In this document: piece by piece, positions 20,858 through 32,990 of the stretch
Position numbering within the stretch: the first letter of the stretch is position 1
Layout of the letters: the number at the start of each line of letters is the position of its first letter
From: Mesostigma viride
Lineage: Eukaryota; Streptophyta; Mesostigmatophyceae; Mesostigmatales; Mesostigmataceae
Length of the DNA stretch: 64,000 nt
NCBI GenBank assembly: GCA_009746045.1
Contig: RPFO01000645.1
Span: 65,001 to 129,000 of the forward strand
Direction of reading: 5' to 3'
Program-made: the position numbers and the translations under genes
The notes under the pieces: model-generated
The model's database searches: none
What the model was told of the DNA's origin: nothing
What the model saw: the letters and a program-made list of their open reading frames with translations, nothing else

Positions 20858-22900
20858 CTATAGTCTATCTGATGTATCTACCTGATCTGTGCGGGCCAGG
20901 TGCCCGGCTAGGCCCAGGCGCCTGTGCCTAATAATGTGGGAAACATAGGGCAAATCAGCGTACAAATCCTCATTACTAATGTGCAAACCAAAGGGGATGT
21001 TAAGGGCCTTGCGCAGCATCTTCGTGACGGCGCCGTCGAGTCGTTGCTCCAGCTCCTGCATCAGTGTCCACGTCTCGGCGCCGTAGGTCAGGATCGTCAG
21101 AATGACGACCTTGAAGAGGTCACGCTTGACGATCTGGGGTAGGGCGGGGTTGCTCCACCAGCGGCGGTGGTCATGGAGGTGCGCCCACGCCATGCCGATC
21201 CGTGTCGTCATGTCGTCCTCGCAGTCGGGAAGCCAACTGCCGAGCAGCTTGAAGCGGCCTGAAGGAGGGTAGTTGACCTCGGCATCGTCTAAGAGGCGGA
21301 GTGTGGGTGGGGGCCCTGCCATGCCGAGGGCCAGGGCCTCCGTTTTGGGGCTGATTTCTAGACCAACCGCCCGAGCCTCGAGCGCCAGGCAGTCCAGCCA
21401 AAGTTGGGCAGACTCCGGCTTCTCGATGAGCGTGATGTCGTCGGCATAAATGAGGTCATGGCTAGTAAATTCTGCTGGTTAGTCGGCCCCCCTTCCCCAA
21501 GCTCGTTCGTGATCGCTAGGCCAGGGGCATGGCCTGCAATGCTAGCAAAGCGCGAGCACGTGCCTGGCGCATAACATAATCCACTACAATAATAAACAGG
21601 TACGGCGACAGGACGCAACCCTGCCAGACGCCGGTCTGCAGTGGGCATGGCGGGGTAATGCCGTGTTGAGTGCGCTCCGAAGTGGTCGACCCCTCATACA
21701 GCGTGCGGATGACGGTAATCAGGGGAGTGCATGGGGACGCGAGCGCCAGCAAGTACAGCCCATAGAGCGTCCCAGAGGACAGAATCAAAAGCCTTGATGA
21801 AGTCGACGAAGATCAGGATGGCGGGAAACTCACCAGGTTGCAGGAGAGCGATTTCCTCGAAGAGGCGACGCGCGACAAAGATGGCCATGACGGTGTTGCG
21901 CCCAGGACGGAAGCCCATTTGACTTTCGCCAAGGTGACAGTCGAGAGCAGAACGAAGGCGGTTGAGGATCATGCGCATGAACAACTTAAGTGCGGCGCTC
22001 TGGATGCAGACTCCTCTGTAGTTGGCGGGGTCGTCAGGGGAACCTTTGTTTTTGTACAGCATAATACGGTAGCTGTGCTGCCACTCAGGAATCGGCGGCG
22101 CGTCGGCAAGAAGGATCCGGTTGCAGACGTCAAGCAGGAACCCCGTGAGCGCCGTCAGCTTAAGGGGACGTGCGCCCGCCGAATTTTTGGCGCCAAAATT
22201 TCGCGGTACCGTCCGACGAGTGAAAAGTGAGGGTGGTGGCGATGCACGAGTGCAATGCACGAGCGATGGCGAACACCCGAGCTGACGCCAGGCTAGAAAA
22301 TGCTTGTCTCGCGCGACTTAGGGCATGGCAAACGGACTCTGAATTTTCCGGCGTCAACCTAGATGATTTGTTGAACCGGGACAAATTAATTGCGCTGCCT
22401 CCATGCGGCAAGAATCACGTACCTCCAAAGCCGGGTGATTCGGCACCTGCTAAACTCCGTCATGCTGCCTATCGCAATTTTGCGGATCGTTTTGGCTGGC
22501 TTAAGGACGGGAAATTCGCAAAACCCCTGCCTGGTGAATTTGAGACAATTGTTAAAGACCGGTTTCCTGACCCCAAGGGGATTTACACCGGTTTCATCGA
22601 GGCTGGGAGCTGGTCAGGTCCAACGGCGGCATAAAAGCGGAGTTGCTTGGCGGCGGTGCTCAGCTCGAGCTCGGTGAACGGCGGGAGCTCGTTGGGGTCG
22701 GCCAGGGGTTCCGTCAGGGCTGGGTACGTGTAGTCCTGCTCAGCGGCGGGCGGCGTGGGCGGCGCAGGGACGTCCGCCGGTGCTACTGCCAGGCGTGCGG
22801 CCGCCAGAGGGCCAAGCGGCGGAGGCGGCGGGGGGGCGCCGAGCAGCCGGGATCGACTGGGAGGAATACCACTAGCTGGTCGAGCTGCTGTGTAGTTCAT
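20858..22900 (-). pseudogene. LINE reverse transcriptase (ORF2) remnant
   Basis: Visible RT blocks in order: GPDQLPAS; then after the insertion FLLDVCNRILLADAPPIPEW; NYRGVCIQSAALKLFMRMIL; SQMGFRPGRNTVMAIFVARR; IFVDFIKAFDSVLWDALWAV; GVWQGCVLSPYLFIIVVDYV; the catalytic YADD in DLIYADDITLIEKPES (about 21460-21430); and the downstream RFKLLGSWLPDCEDDMTTRI, TYGAETWTL and RRLGLAGHLARTDQVD. At least two frameshifts (near 21730 and 21500) and the insertion near 22.2-22.6 kb destroy the frame. The family role is target-primed reverse transcription of its own RNA. The endonuclease part is absent here. Confidence 0.85.
22242..22634 (+). CDS. Unrecognised 130-residue ORF in a segment inserted into the LINE
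   Basis: An open frame on the opposite strand to the LINE, filling the segment that splits its RT domain. The first ATG in frame is 22242 (another at 22266). The protein is hydrophilic: RLENACLARLRAWQTDSEFS near the start, NRDKLIALPPCGKNHVPPKP in the middle, then AAYRNFADRFGWLKDG and IVKDRFPDPKGIYTGF. The last part loosely resembles modules of the form AYR.F...G....P......FPDP.G.YTGF seen in some animal transposon-associated proteins and the P2X7 C-terminus, but the Cys residues are missing, so I do not assign it. Its last codons are probably LINE sequence read in reverse. No clear terminal repeats were found. Confidence 0.4.
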   Translation: MHECNARAMANTRADARLENACLARLRAWQTDSEFSGVNLDDLLNRDKLIALPPCGKNHVPPKPGDSAPAKLRHAAYRNFADRFGWLKDGKFAKPLPGEFETIVKDRFPDPKGIYTGFIEAGSWSGPTAA

Positions 22901-22929
22901 GGCAGCGGTTTACCCAGCTTTCTATATAG

Positions 22930-23400
22930 GAATGTCCTAATTGGGGCCAGGCCAGGTCAGGATATGCCGCCCTGGTTGGCCAAGCCGCTGGGGGCCGGCC
23001 ATGCAGACCAAGGGCGGTGTCTACCTGACTGGTGCGAGCAAGATGTCCTACGAATGCTATCCTTGCTACGCCTGCCTAATCTCGACCGAAATGCGAGGCA
23101 TACCCTGACTGATACAAAGACTCTATATAATGACCTATGTGTGGAAAACACTACATTCAGGACCTGTTGAAGCATCCTGTAAACCGTGCATGCCGTCCAT
23201 CCGGGCGGCCAGCGTGTCCGTGAGCGTCCATGCATGCATGCCTCGGCGCCTGCATTATTACGTGACCACCGCGGGTGCATGAGGACCAGGACCTTGAATA
23301 GCATTCGCTTGCGGTGCTCGCCCAGTTCCTTCGAGTGCCAGTAGAGTTTTGAGCGAACGAAGCCTAGCCCAGGCTGTGAGGCCGATGCGGATGTCTACGT
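22930..23400 (-). mobile_element. Degenerate 3' portion of a second LINE copy
   Basis: Minus-strand remnants (MLFKVLVL, VYRMLQQVLNV, and a broken WPGP-type C-terminal stretch) align with 61.2-61.6 kb of the LINE at the right end, with frameshifts. It abuts the truncated 5' end of the 20.4-22.9 kb element. Confidence 0.65.
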
Positions 23401-23529
23401 ATATTCATGGAGAATGATAAATTACGGAGGTGAGATTGGCATGCAACATAAGGAAAAACCCTAAAGAAGAAGAACCCTAAAGAAAATAATAGTAATCTGA
23501 CACGGGCATGCAAGGATATCACGCCAGCT

Positions 23530-24240
23530 GCACAAGGGACAACTAACTACATCACAAAACTACTCGACACGCAGCAACATCGCTGCCGGCGCCCACCAGG
23601 CCTGGGAGGGATCTAGCTAGACTGAATGGGTCGCGACAAAGTCGGCCCGGGCGGGTGCGGCGGAATAACACATCAGCCACGGTGCGAGTGAGGGCGAGTG
23701 CCCGGCCACTGGCGCTGCCGCCAATACTGGCGAGGACCACGTGCGGGCAGACCGGCACGGCGGGGCGGTCTGTGACCCTCGAGATCGAGGCGGTCTAATT
23801 CCCGGCGCTGGCGCCAGCACTCGTTGAAAAACTCCGCCGTCTATAGCTTGGGGCCCATGGCCCCGAACTCCTAAAGGACAAAGGGATGACCCGGTGGGGC
23901 CCCACATTGCCGTAGGGGGCCGCAAACTTGTCGCGCTCACTGCAAGTTCAGCGGCAGCAGCGCGCCGGCATGATTCCATGTACAGCCGCCCAGAGGATGT
24001 GGCGACCGGAGAGCGGCCGAGCCACGGAGACCGTCGTCTATGAGCAGGTGGCCACCCTGCCCAATGATCGTAGTCTGAAGCTGATGCACGGTAATGCATG
24101 TCGGGGCAGTGGTTGGGTGAGTAGAGGGCGGCCCCATGCATCATTGCATCCTCGCACTTGATGGTGGAGTGGGCAAAGACCGACCGAACCATGGCACACA
24201 CTCACCCGAAGGAGAGCGGTAGTATGGATATATAGAGGAA
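23530..24240 (-). pseudogene. Broken retroelement endonuclease-like domain, copy 1
   Basis: Frames on the minus strand share blocks with the copy at 26.1-26.76 kb: a HSTIKCEDA start, a middle part that would hold the LLIDVSV core, and a C-terminal stretch ending ALTRTVADVLFRRTR and DFVATHSV. The combined pattern resembles PD-(D/E)XK (restriction-enzyme-like) domains at the C-terminus of some retroelements. Frameshifts and stops are frequent. The assignment comes from motif shape only. Confidence 0.4.
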
Positions 24241-25571
24241 CCAGTTCTGGTTCTGGCGTTCTGCTGCAGCCTGGCCACCCATGCACGCGATGTACATAGT
24301 GCAGACGTCCCAGTATAGTATCGAGCTAGAGCAAGCCCGCCGGCAGCTGCCGCCGGGACGCACCCGCCGCGATGGTTCAAGAGTTTGCGGGGCAAACAGC
24401 TGGTGGCGGAGGGCGATGGCGTACAGGGCCTGAACCAGCGTGAACAAAATCCCACTCATATATATGTAGTCACTGCACGGCCGTGCCGAGCTTGGCACTG
24501 GATTCGTTGTCCACACCGTCGCGTTGACTGACTACTATATATAGTAGCTACTATAGACCTTTTCAGTGGTTTTCCAGTTGCGGGTATTTCCTCGTAAATG
24601 GTGGGCCGAGAGCGATCGCAGCAATGGTGCTCACCACTAGACACTCGCCTCCCGGCCGCGGTTAGGCCGGCTCGAAACCCACTGTCTAATCACCAAGAAA
24701 ATGTCCTCATATGAGATATCATTTGTCGCATGGATACCATTTGTCATAACTCACACATTTCAACATGTATCCATGGGTACGGCATGGAACCATGTTCATT
24801 TATGATCTGTTCAAGAGTAGCAATGCTTCTTAGCATCCATGAAATATGCTCATTGTATAATAATGGTTTACGATTTATGTCATGCGCGATATACTATATC
24901 TAGTAGTAGAGGAACCAGTTCTGGTTCTGGCGTTCTGCTGCAGCCTGGGCACCCATGTACACGCGATGTACATAGTGCAGACGTCCCAGTATAGTATCGA
25001 GCTAGAGCAAACCTGCCGGCAGCTGCCGCCGGGACGCACCCGCCGTGATGATTCAAGAGCTATTTGCGGGGCAAACAGCTGGTGGCGGAGGGCGATGGCG
25101 TACAGGGCCTGAACCAGCGTGAACAAAATCCCACTCATATATGTAGTCACTGCACCGCCATGCCGAGCTTGGCACTGGATTCGTTGTCCACACCGTCGCG
25201 TTGACTGACTACTATATATAGTAGCTACTATAGACCTTTTCAGTGGTTTTCAAGTTGCGGGTATTTCCTCGTAAATGGTGGGCCGAGAGCGATCGCAGCA
25301 ATGGTGCTCACCACTAGACACTCGGCTCCCAGCCGCGGTTAGGCCGGCTCGAAACCCACTCAGGTCTAATCACCAAGAAAATGTCCTCATATGAGATACA
25401 GTTTGTCGCATGGATACCATTTGTCATAACTCACACATTTCAACATATATATCCATGGGTACGGCATGGAACCATGTAATCATTCATGATCTGTTCAAGA
25501 GTAGCAATGCTTCTTAGCATCCATGAAATATGCTCATTGTATAATAATAATGGTTTACGATTTATGTCATG
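24231..25571. repeat. Direct tandem duplication of about 660 bp
   Basis: 24231-24885 and 24906-25571 are nearly identical, at an offset of about 675 bp, from AGAGGAACCAGTTCTGGTTC to the stretch ending TTTACGATTTATGTCATG. They differ by small indels (for example AATAATAATGG versus AATAATGG). The middle part, around GGTGCTCACCACTAGACACT, recurs at 59.3 and 60.2 kb. A degenerate minus-strand frame (LVQALYAIALRHQLFAPQ) is present in both copies. Confidence 0.9.
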
Positions 25572-26099
25572 CCGGGCCCGGTCGCTATACAAGAGTGACC
25601 AAAAAGCACTCAAGTCAACCATATATTATGCCAAGAAACTGAAGGCATGCAGGGCCAGGTCCTGGCTGGTCCTGAAAATGCACGTCCAGGGTGCCCACAA
25701 CATGTCTATACGTTGTACACCCTCGCTATATCCTAGACCCTGCAGCCTGCCGGGGGGGGGCATTAAATGTAACTGGCAGCCGGGGACCATATGGTGCAGG
25801 CCAGATAGCAGGTGTAAAGCTAGCTCAAAGCTAGCTCAGTCCAAAGAATGAAAAAAGAAGCGAATACTAGCTTGCCAAGGTTAGGTCCATTACCGTTATA
25901 CTTACTGGAGGCTCGGCTGCCACCACGGTGCTCGACAAATTATGATGCTGAAGCCTTTAATTATATATTCATTGAGAATGATATAGATTACGGAGGTGAG
26001 ATGGGCATGCATGCAACTGACATTAGGAAAAACCCGATGACTGGGAGAATAACCCTGAAGAAATTAACAGTAATCTGACACGGACATCCAAGGATCACG

Positions 26100-26760
26100 C
26101 CAGCTGCACAAGGTACAACTAACTATACATCACAAAACTACACGCAGCAACAGCGCTGCCGGCCCACCATGCAGGCCTGGAATTAAGGGATCTAGACCGC
26201 ATGCATGGGTCGCGACAAAGTCGGCCCGGGTGCGGCTGAATAACACATCATGCAGCCACGGTGCGATCGAGTGAGGGCGAGTGACAGGCGCTGCCGCCAA
26301 TACGTGAGGACCACGTGCGGGCAGACCACGGGGCAGTCTGACCCTCGAGGTTGAGGCGGTCTTCACGGCGCTGGCAGCACTCGTGGAAAAACTCCGCTGT
26401 CTTCTTGGGGCCCATGGCCCCGAACTCCTCAACTTAGGACAAAGGGAGTGACCCGGTGGGGCCCCACATTGCCGTAGGAGGCAAACTTGTCGCCCTCAGC
26501 CACAGCGGCAGCAGTGCCGGGCCGCCGGCATCCACAGCCGCCCGGAGGATGTGGCGACCGGAGAGCGGCCGAGCCACGGAGACATCAATGAGCAGGTGGC
26601 AACCCTGCCCGTCGTAGTCAAGCACGGTAATTAATGTCGAGGCGGTGGTTGGGTGAGTAGAGGCCGGGCGGCCCCATATCCGGCGTCCTTGCACTTGATG
26701 GTGGAGTGGGGAAAGACCAACCGAGCCATGGCACACACCACCCGGAGGAGTGTGTAGTTA
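26100..26760 (-). pseudogene. Broken retroelement endonuclease-like domain, copy 2
   Basis: Read on the minus strand across frameshifts: DYDGQGCHLLIDVSVARPLS, then ILRAAVDAG, AAVAEGDKFASYGNVGPHRV, TPFV, EEFGAMGPKKTAEFFHE, REDRLNLEGQTAP and W-S-A-R-T-W remnants. The D...LLIDVSV...AE.DK...Y spacing fits a PD-(D/E)XK-like core of the kind seen beside reverse transcriptases of some LINEs and tyrosine-recombinase elements. At least two frameshifts. The flanking AT-rich end (25970-26100) also matches 23405-23510. Confidence 0.45.
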
Positions 26761-29199
26761 ATTATATATGAAGCAGATACTGCAATTAAAGACTCAGTCA
26801 GGCACAAATTGCAGTATACAAGCACAATGTAAGCTAGCATGACAAGCTCAAGTTTCCAAGCCAGTAGACCTACAGTTTACTTGGACATGCATGAGTTAAA
26901 GCGTTAGAGAAACATTAATGGGCAACATCCCATGCAGCAAGCCTTGAAAAAGTTTTCAGCAACAAGGCAGTATATGTGTTAAATCAAACTACCACATTGC
27001 AATCAAGCACACTGATTTCTACTTGCTGCTGTTTTGACAACTGAACGCAATTAAGGCCGTTTACCTTTCAGTGACACCACCGGAAAAGAAAGCATTGCCA
27101 AGCAAACTTCCCCGGACATATGCGTAATCACAACCACGACGTAATGGGCCGGCATTGAAAACAACCGGAATCATAAAGTCTGCGGGACTGTTATAAGCTA
27201 CGATACTCTTGACACGCTTATTTACAACGATGCGGTTGTGGTCTTGCAGATGACGTCCGGAACCTTGTTCTTGACGTGCGCCCAGGCCGCCAGCTGCGCG
27301 GGATGTCAGCTCAAGAATTATATATTAAAGCCCGGGGACGGTGACGCGCGGGAAGCACCGGCAGCCTTGCGGCAAAAGTAAAATATATGGCTCGCGCTCG
27401 CCGTGGTTTTCGCAATGCGTGACTGCGATATCACAACGAATGAAAAAATAGAGACTCTTTGACCCATCTAACTGCCCAGGTCCCTCTGCTACCCGGCCGG
27501 TCGCCCATTAGCCCAGAAGCGGACCATAACCCATGCATACTCGCGATATCCTCAGGCCCGCTGGCTCCTGGGCGGAAAAAGAAATATTTGTAAAACCGAA
27601 CTGCATACTGACCTATTATGCGATCTACGTAGCTTCCAGATTTTCTTCAACAATGCCAAAATCCGTTCATGAAAAGTATTTTCGACATATATGCAAAGCA
27701 GGTCTGCACGTAAAAAGTAGCATCTTCGAAATAACTAGATGATGATCTAAAGTTCTAAACTTTGTCCTCACATGAAGACATTTGGTTTTTGGACACCACG
27801 CCCTGATCAAGCAAGCTAATTCCGGCGGCCCCACCGCGTCTAGGTCATCTAGTAGCTCTAGATACACGTAAGCCAGCCATAATTTCGAAATTATTGATCA
27901 ATGCACAAGGCTATACACATTTCCATCTAGCTCCATTCATACTTCATCACGGCTCGAGCTACCATAGTACCGTCGTCAGGATTCTACCGTTTCTGGCCTG
28001 CGCTGGTTGTCTCCTTGATATTATGTATATACACTACATGGGGACATAATCCTCATCGATCGGAGCTGTCCTCTACTGTAATAATTGGCAGACGAGGCAT
28101 ACGTAGTGTAGCGGCTATCCTCAGGGGCAATAATTACCTCCACCGGCCTGTGGACTTGATCTATACCCTAGCTAGTAGCAACATGCCTGGGCTGCAGTGG
28201 GGCCTTTGGGGAGAAAACAGACCGGAGCGCATATACCCGGCCCTCAGGAAGGTGTTTAATCGCAGGTACGGCAGCCCTGGCATATGCCTCCTTGTCAATC
28301 ATGCGGGTGCGGAGTACGGATAGTCAGTCCCCTGAAAGCCCGGCATCCTCGAGCAGTTGTGTCACTTAGGTCCAGACCTATGTACATAGTCACTCCGCGT
28401 CGGTGCGGGGCGCGCACAACTTTTGCCAGTGGTTTGCGATGAGTGGCAAGGGGACGGACCCTGCCATGTACGTGAGGAGGCCGGCAGTCTTAAGCCCTCC
28501 GGCAGCTACTAGGGCCCACATCGGCATTCACCTGGTACTAGTAGCTGTGCGGGCAAGATGATGCATGGCCGGCAAGAGAGGATCGAGGTCGGGCGGTGTC
28601 GGATGGTATGGCCGGTGACAAGACCTGGACGGAGGCTGCTCGCAGTAGAGCTCGGCCCGGCCCGGCAGTCGGTGCGGGCGGCTCTTAACTGGCCGGTAGC
28701 GGACGTCGCCTCGAGGATCATTGTACGTGACGAGGAGCATTCTAGCTAGTGACGGTGCCATCATGCAGCTGAGCTGCTTGCTCGAGAGTAGTGGGAGTAG
28801 ATCAGCCGGCCTGGTCCAGCCAGGGTCCACGCCTCGCAGCCGTAAAGGAGGTGCGTGTACCAATAAAGAAACCTTCAATACATGCCTATGCCCTATATGC
28901 ACAATGAGAAGCAGGCACTATAGCTGGCTCGGACGCTGGCCTATAGCTTATAATTCGCTCACTGCCGTGAGCAAGTGGGCAGGTCGGCGGCCACAGGACT
29001 CGAGATCTCGATCTGCATAATATTGTGGTGCATCATGAGGCTGAACTGTGGATGCGCAGTTGTAATTAGCAACAGGGCTCCGGACCGGCGGCATATTATT
29101 ACAGTGGATGCAGGATGTACGTAACCTTGGCTGCATGCCCGGCCTGTCGTCCGGCCATGCATGCAGCCAGAAAGGACTTCTTGTACGGACGGCATACAT
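26761..29199. other. Repeat-rich region without a supported gene
   Basis: AT-rich and broken. 27770-28030 is one copy of the dispersed repeat found three times at 58.9-60.46 kb. The open frame at 28015-28323 (+) has no recognised motif. Nothing else can be supported. Confidence 0.45.
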
Positions 29200-29345
29200 T
29201 ATTAATTAATTAACTATTAAGCACGTGACTGCGTCACGTGGTCGGGTGCCAATACAGTCTAGAGTTAAGTTGACCTTCAACCCCTGTACACCCATGCATG
29301 TTCGTACATACATGTATCCCCTGTAGCTGACCCCCATGTATAATA
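29200..29345 (-). mobile_element. Solitary (TTAA)n-tailed retrotransposon 3' end
   Basis: A (TTAA)n tract at 29200-29216, then the 19-bp palindrome at 29222-29240 and a GTGCCAATACAG block, the same arrangement as at 30674-30740. It reads as the 3' end of a minus-strand, strongly 5'-truncated insertion. Confidence 0.6.
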
Positions 29346-29730
29346 ATGTGCATGGATGTACATAGACGTGGCCGGCCCATGCAGGCACCGACGCCTTCCC
29401 CGCTCGCGGGGCAAGACGGGGGCGCCTCCGCTGCTGCTCATCTTAATGAGAACCCGGCGGACAAGATTTCGTTCCTCGAACGCCGCAAGCGGACTCACTA
29501 CACAGTACACCTTGGACGACGACTTGACCCTGGCGCAGCAACAACGGCGACGGGAGCTTATGGCCAACCTAGGTACCTCCAGCTTTGGCAGACCGCGGCG
29601 GGGAAGCCGGTGTAATAATACTGGAAGGGGGCGGTCATCTACGTCGGCCACAAGCCCATGGCAAGCAACCCCCGCTGCCCCAGCATGCACCTCCATGCCA
29701 TGCACCCCAGCTTATTATAGGGGACCATAG
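29346..29730 (+). mobile_element. Retrotransposon ORF1 C-terminal fragment, plus strand
   Basis: Encodes RFRSSNAASGLTTQYTLDDD followed by LTLAQQQRRRELMANLG, matching the ORF1 C-terminal segment at 62.7-62.9 and 18.3-18.6 kb. It is the only copy in the window facing the plus strand, and it is frameshifted. Confidence 0.6.
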
Positions 29731-30139
29731 CAGCAGTAGAAGTGTAGTATAGCCGAATAGTAACGCCTAGTAGCCAACGTGGCCTGTACATGTACGCCCC
29801 TGTTTGCTATAGCTAGCCTGTGCAGTTCGGTGGCATTTCATGTTTTGAATGCATTGATGACATGCCTGTGATTATGATAAACTGCCTTTAAAAGGCTAGG
29901 GCCAACTGATTTGTGTAAATGGTCGATAATGCATTATATATAGTCTCCGATCCCACGTGCACTGTACCCCCCTGGGGGGGGGTGCTATTTATAGCACCTG
30001 TGGGGCACGGATATATGACCAACCACATGTCCCCAGTGTTATTTGATGTATAAGCATGCTTCCTTCCAAGGGTGGGCCAGAAAATATTATTTGGCTAGAT
30101 ACTCTTGTACTTACAAAATACCCCAACTCAGTCCGTTAT

Positions 30140-30640
30140 GGTGGTTCCAGTTCAGACAGTTGAACATAACTCCGTTGGGAGTACATGTACATGTAGCATG
30201 TGCGTATCCCTGAGGAGAAGGGGCATATATGGCTTGTAATACATTCTGGGCTACTTCCTGCAGGGTTCCTGCATGCAAGGGTAGGGTGTAAACTACACAA
30301 GCTCTGGGTGCACGAAGTGCACGTACCTGCACCACTATGTGTTCCAGCAGCTATAGGCCGGGGGCGGACATTATTAGGGTGGAAGATGATCATAGCTAAA
30401 CAATGGCTAGGGCCGGGCATGGCTTAATTCTCAGCAGAGAGCGACCCTCAGACTGCATGGCCGGGCGTGCACGGCATGACTAAATAATGCTAGGCATCAT
30501 CTGGCCGGCCGGCGGGGCTCATCATCAGTATAGGCACACATGTACATGACTCATTGAAATAATGCTAATTCATGAGCTGGTATGATGGGGCCCACTGCAT
30601 GATAATTTGCAGGCACGAAAATTTAAGTATGTGACCAGCG
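30140..30640 (-). mobile_element. Retrotransposon 3' UTR-like copy
   Basis: 30168-30640 parallels 60555-60860 (the 3' UTR of the right-hand LINE), starting from the hairpin ACTCC-GTTG-GGAGT at 30169-30182. No (TTAA)n tail lies at its left edge. Confidence 0.5.
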
Positions 30641-30673
30641 CTCATGCATGTGCCGATATGCAAAGGCAAACAC

Positions 30674-32990
30674 AATTAATTAATTAATAAGCACGTGACT
30701 GCGTCACGTGGGTGCCAATACAGAGTAAAGGAACCTTCAACCCTATATACACAGCGAGAAGGAGGGAGGGCGCCCTAGCTTCTCTCACTGCCGCAGGTGG
30801 GCAGGCCATAGAGCGCTCTCTCCACGGCATGGTGCCGGGGCGCAACACTGTGGGTGCAATACAACCAGTGCAATACCATAGGTAGGCTGACGCATAGCTT
30901 ATATGCTACAAATGTGAGGACGTGCATGGGCTCAAGACGTCGGCTAATTAAGGCGGAAGCTGATGGCCACAAGGTGCCAGAGCTAATTGAAGGTACTAAG
31001 GCAAACACAAGTCTTTAGAAGCTCATTTATTGAGAACATACCTCCGTGAGGAGGCTACATGTCACGTCCTTGAGAAGGAGGCAGCGGGCTGATAATAATG
31101 GTTTTAAATGCGCATTCTGAGCGACATTGTTGTGATTTGTGAACCTGCACTGAGGTGGTGGGTGTAAACGACCACGTCCTGCTCTGGGCCGGTGCACAAG
31201 GTGCACCTGCACCACCATTACGTATTCAGCAGCACTCCCGCAAGCCCGCTGACAATGATGGGGTGGAAGCTTGAATAGAGGATCATGCTGGCTAAGCAAT
31301 TGCTAGGGTGTGGTGGACATCTCGTCAGAGATTGGCTATAGTACTTAGCTCTCTGCACTGATGGGCAAAGCATACATAGGAGCCCTAACTAACTAACTAT
31401 ATAATGCATTTGACCAGTGCATGCACATGTATGGATACCATCATAGGCATACATACACATGGGCGTGGGCCACGTCAGCTACTACTGAGCTTAGCTTACT
31501 GAGCTGTACACTTGACAATAAATTGCCCTATATAGGCTGGGGTTGCTGGGGTTGCGCTGGAGTGGCGGGGCCGGGCCCCGCCGGACGTCGCCCGGCCGGC
31601 CTGCCATGATTCATCGGTCCTTGTAGTAGATGGTGGCCGCCCCCCGAGGTCCAGTAAACCGGCTTCTTCCCCATGCTGCCTGCCGGAGTTGGCGGTAGGT
31701 CGGCCAGAGCGGCCCGTCGCCGTTGTTGCTGCCGCCACTACGTACTGAGGGTCAAGTCGTCGTCGTAGGGTATAGGAGGTCCCTACGGGCCGCTTGGCAT
31801 GCGGCGCTTGAAGAACTACCGAGCTTAAGTTCGCCATGGAGTCGGTCAAATTAGTGGCCGGAGGAGCAGCGGGGACGGTCCAGCCTTACCCCACTTGCTG
31901 GTACTTAAGGCGAATCGCCCCCAGCTTGACCTCACCAGTGAGAGGGCCATGCACATTGGGGACAAGGATGTACGATTTCAGCAAGGCTCTCGGATCGATA
32001 TCGAGGTCTCACCTGGCAGCTGGTCAAAGTGCTTTATTAAGGCGTTGACGTTGCGGCTGCGCTTGTCGAGCTCGGCCTCCTCGTGGAGGTTGAGCGCCCA
32101 GTTCACGAGTGCTTGAGCTGTGCGGCGATGGTGTAGGTGGTGTAGATGGTAAATGGTTTATAGCAGCATGGCGGCCGAGGCCGGTCTGGCCGTGGGAGCG
32201 GGTGCATATCGCCGGCTCCAGGCCTGCGGGTGCTGGCCTAGCTGGCGGCAATGTCCTTCACCGGGCACCGCCCATGGGCCGGGCGGTCAGGCCTGCGCCG
32301 GTGTTTGCAGGCACTCGATGGCGATGGCGCTGTCCGCGAGCCGCTTGTCGAGCTCGAGAAGCTGGGCAGTGATCACCATCGATGGCGTCGGTGGTGGCGA
32401 TGGTGGCGGTACTCTAGGCCGGTGGAGGCTGCCTGGAGGGTGGAGGTGACGGTGGCGAGGGCTCGCCACCTTGAGGCTCCTCTCCGGCCTCGAGGGGGAG
32501 CTCGGCAGCCAGCGTTCCTCCCATGCATCCGGCCGCCACACCTGCAGTGAGGGGCCAGGGTTGATCACCGGTGCTGCTAGAACTGCCTAGAAGGCCTGCT
32601 TGACCTGAGGGGAAGCTCGGCGCACGGCCAATGTGCCGCCCATGGATGGCCACCACATCTGCATCATGCGTAGCGAGGGGGGTCACGTGCTGCTCGAGCG
32701 AAGGCCTCCTTGAGGAGGGCGTGGAAGGTGGGGTCCGTCATATGGTGTGCACAGGGCGGAGGCGGAGGGCGAAGGGGCCGGGGGCCGGACCAGATCTCGG
32801 CATCAGAGCGCCTGGAGGAGGGAGCGAAGGGCCGGCGAGGTACGTGCTGAAGCGTGGGCCGGGCCGGGCAGGCCGATCAAGAAGGCATCACTGCTGACCG
32901 TTCTGCGTGCCCGGCACAGCTCTGAACGCAGTCTCAGCTCATCTAAGCTCATGGCCGTGGATCCTTGCCTGGTGGCACAAATTAAAGGCT
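30674..32990 (-). mobile_element. Second ORF1-only retrotransposon copy with palindrome and (TTAA)n tail
   Basis: Read on the minus strand: Pro/Ser-rich N-terminal frames (32686-32287) leading into a helical stretch (TAQLLELDKRLADSAIAIEC), then degenerate segments at 32251-31550 including the ORF1 C-terminal remnant. A 3' UTR, the palindrome at 30710-30692 and a (TTAA)n tail at 30690-30674 follow. No reverse transcriptase motif occurs. The right boundary is approximate. Confidence 0.55.

Larger units (their letters stand above)
20443..22905 (-). mobile_element. LINE (non-LTR retrotransposon) with complete 3' end, 5'-truncated and interrupted
   Basis: Read on the minus strand: a Pro/Ala-rich region (22900-22600), reverse transcriptase, a C-terminal domain ending near 20858, a 3' UTR, a 19-bp hairpin palindrome (20482-20464), and a (TTAA)n tail (20460-20443). 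A roughly 400-bp foreign segment splits the start of the RT domain at about 22180-22600. Upstream of 22905 lies the 3' part of another LINE copy, so the 5' end is missing. Confidence 0.8.

Noticed and set aside
24540-24700. Possible permuted tRNA or tRNA-derived SINE (GTTTCGAGCC before GTCTAGTGGTGAGC on the minus strand)
   Set aside because: The T-stem around GTTTCGAGCC does not pair, and copies differ at positions that would need to be fixed in a tRNA.
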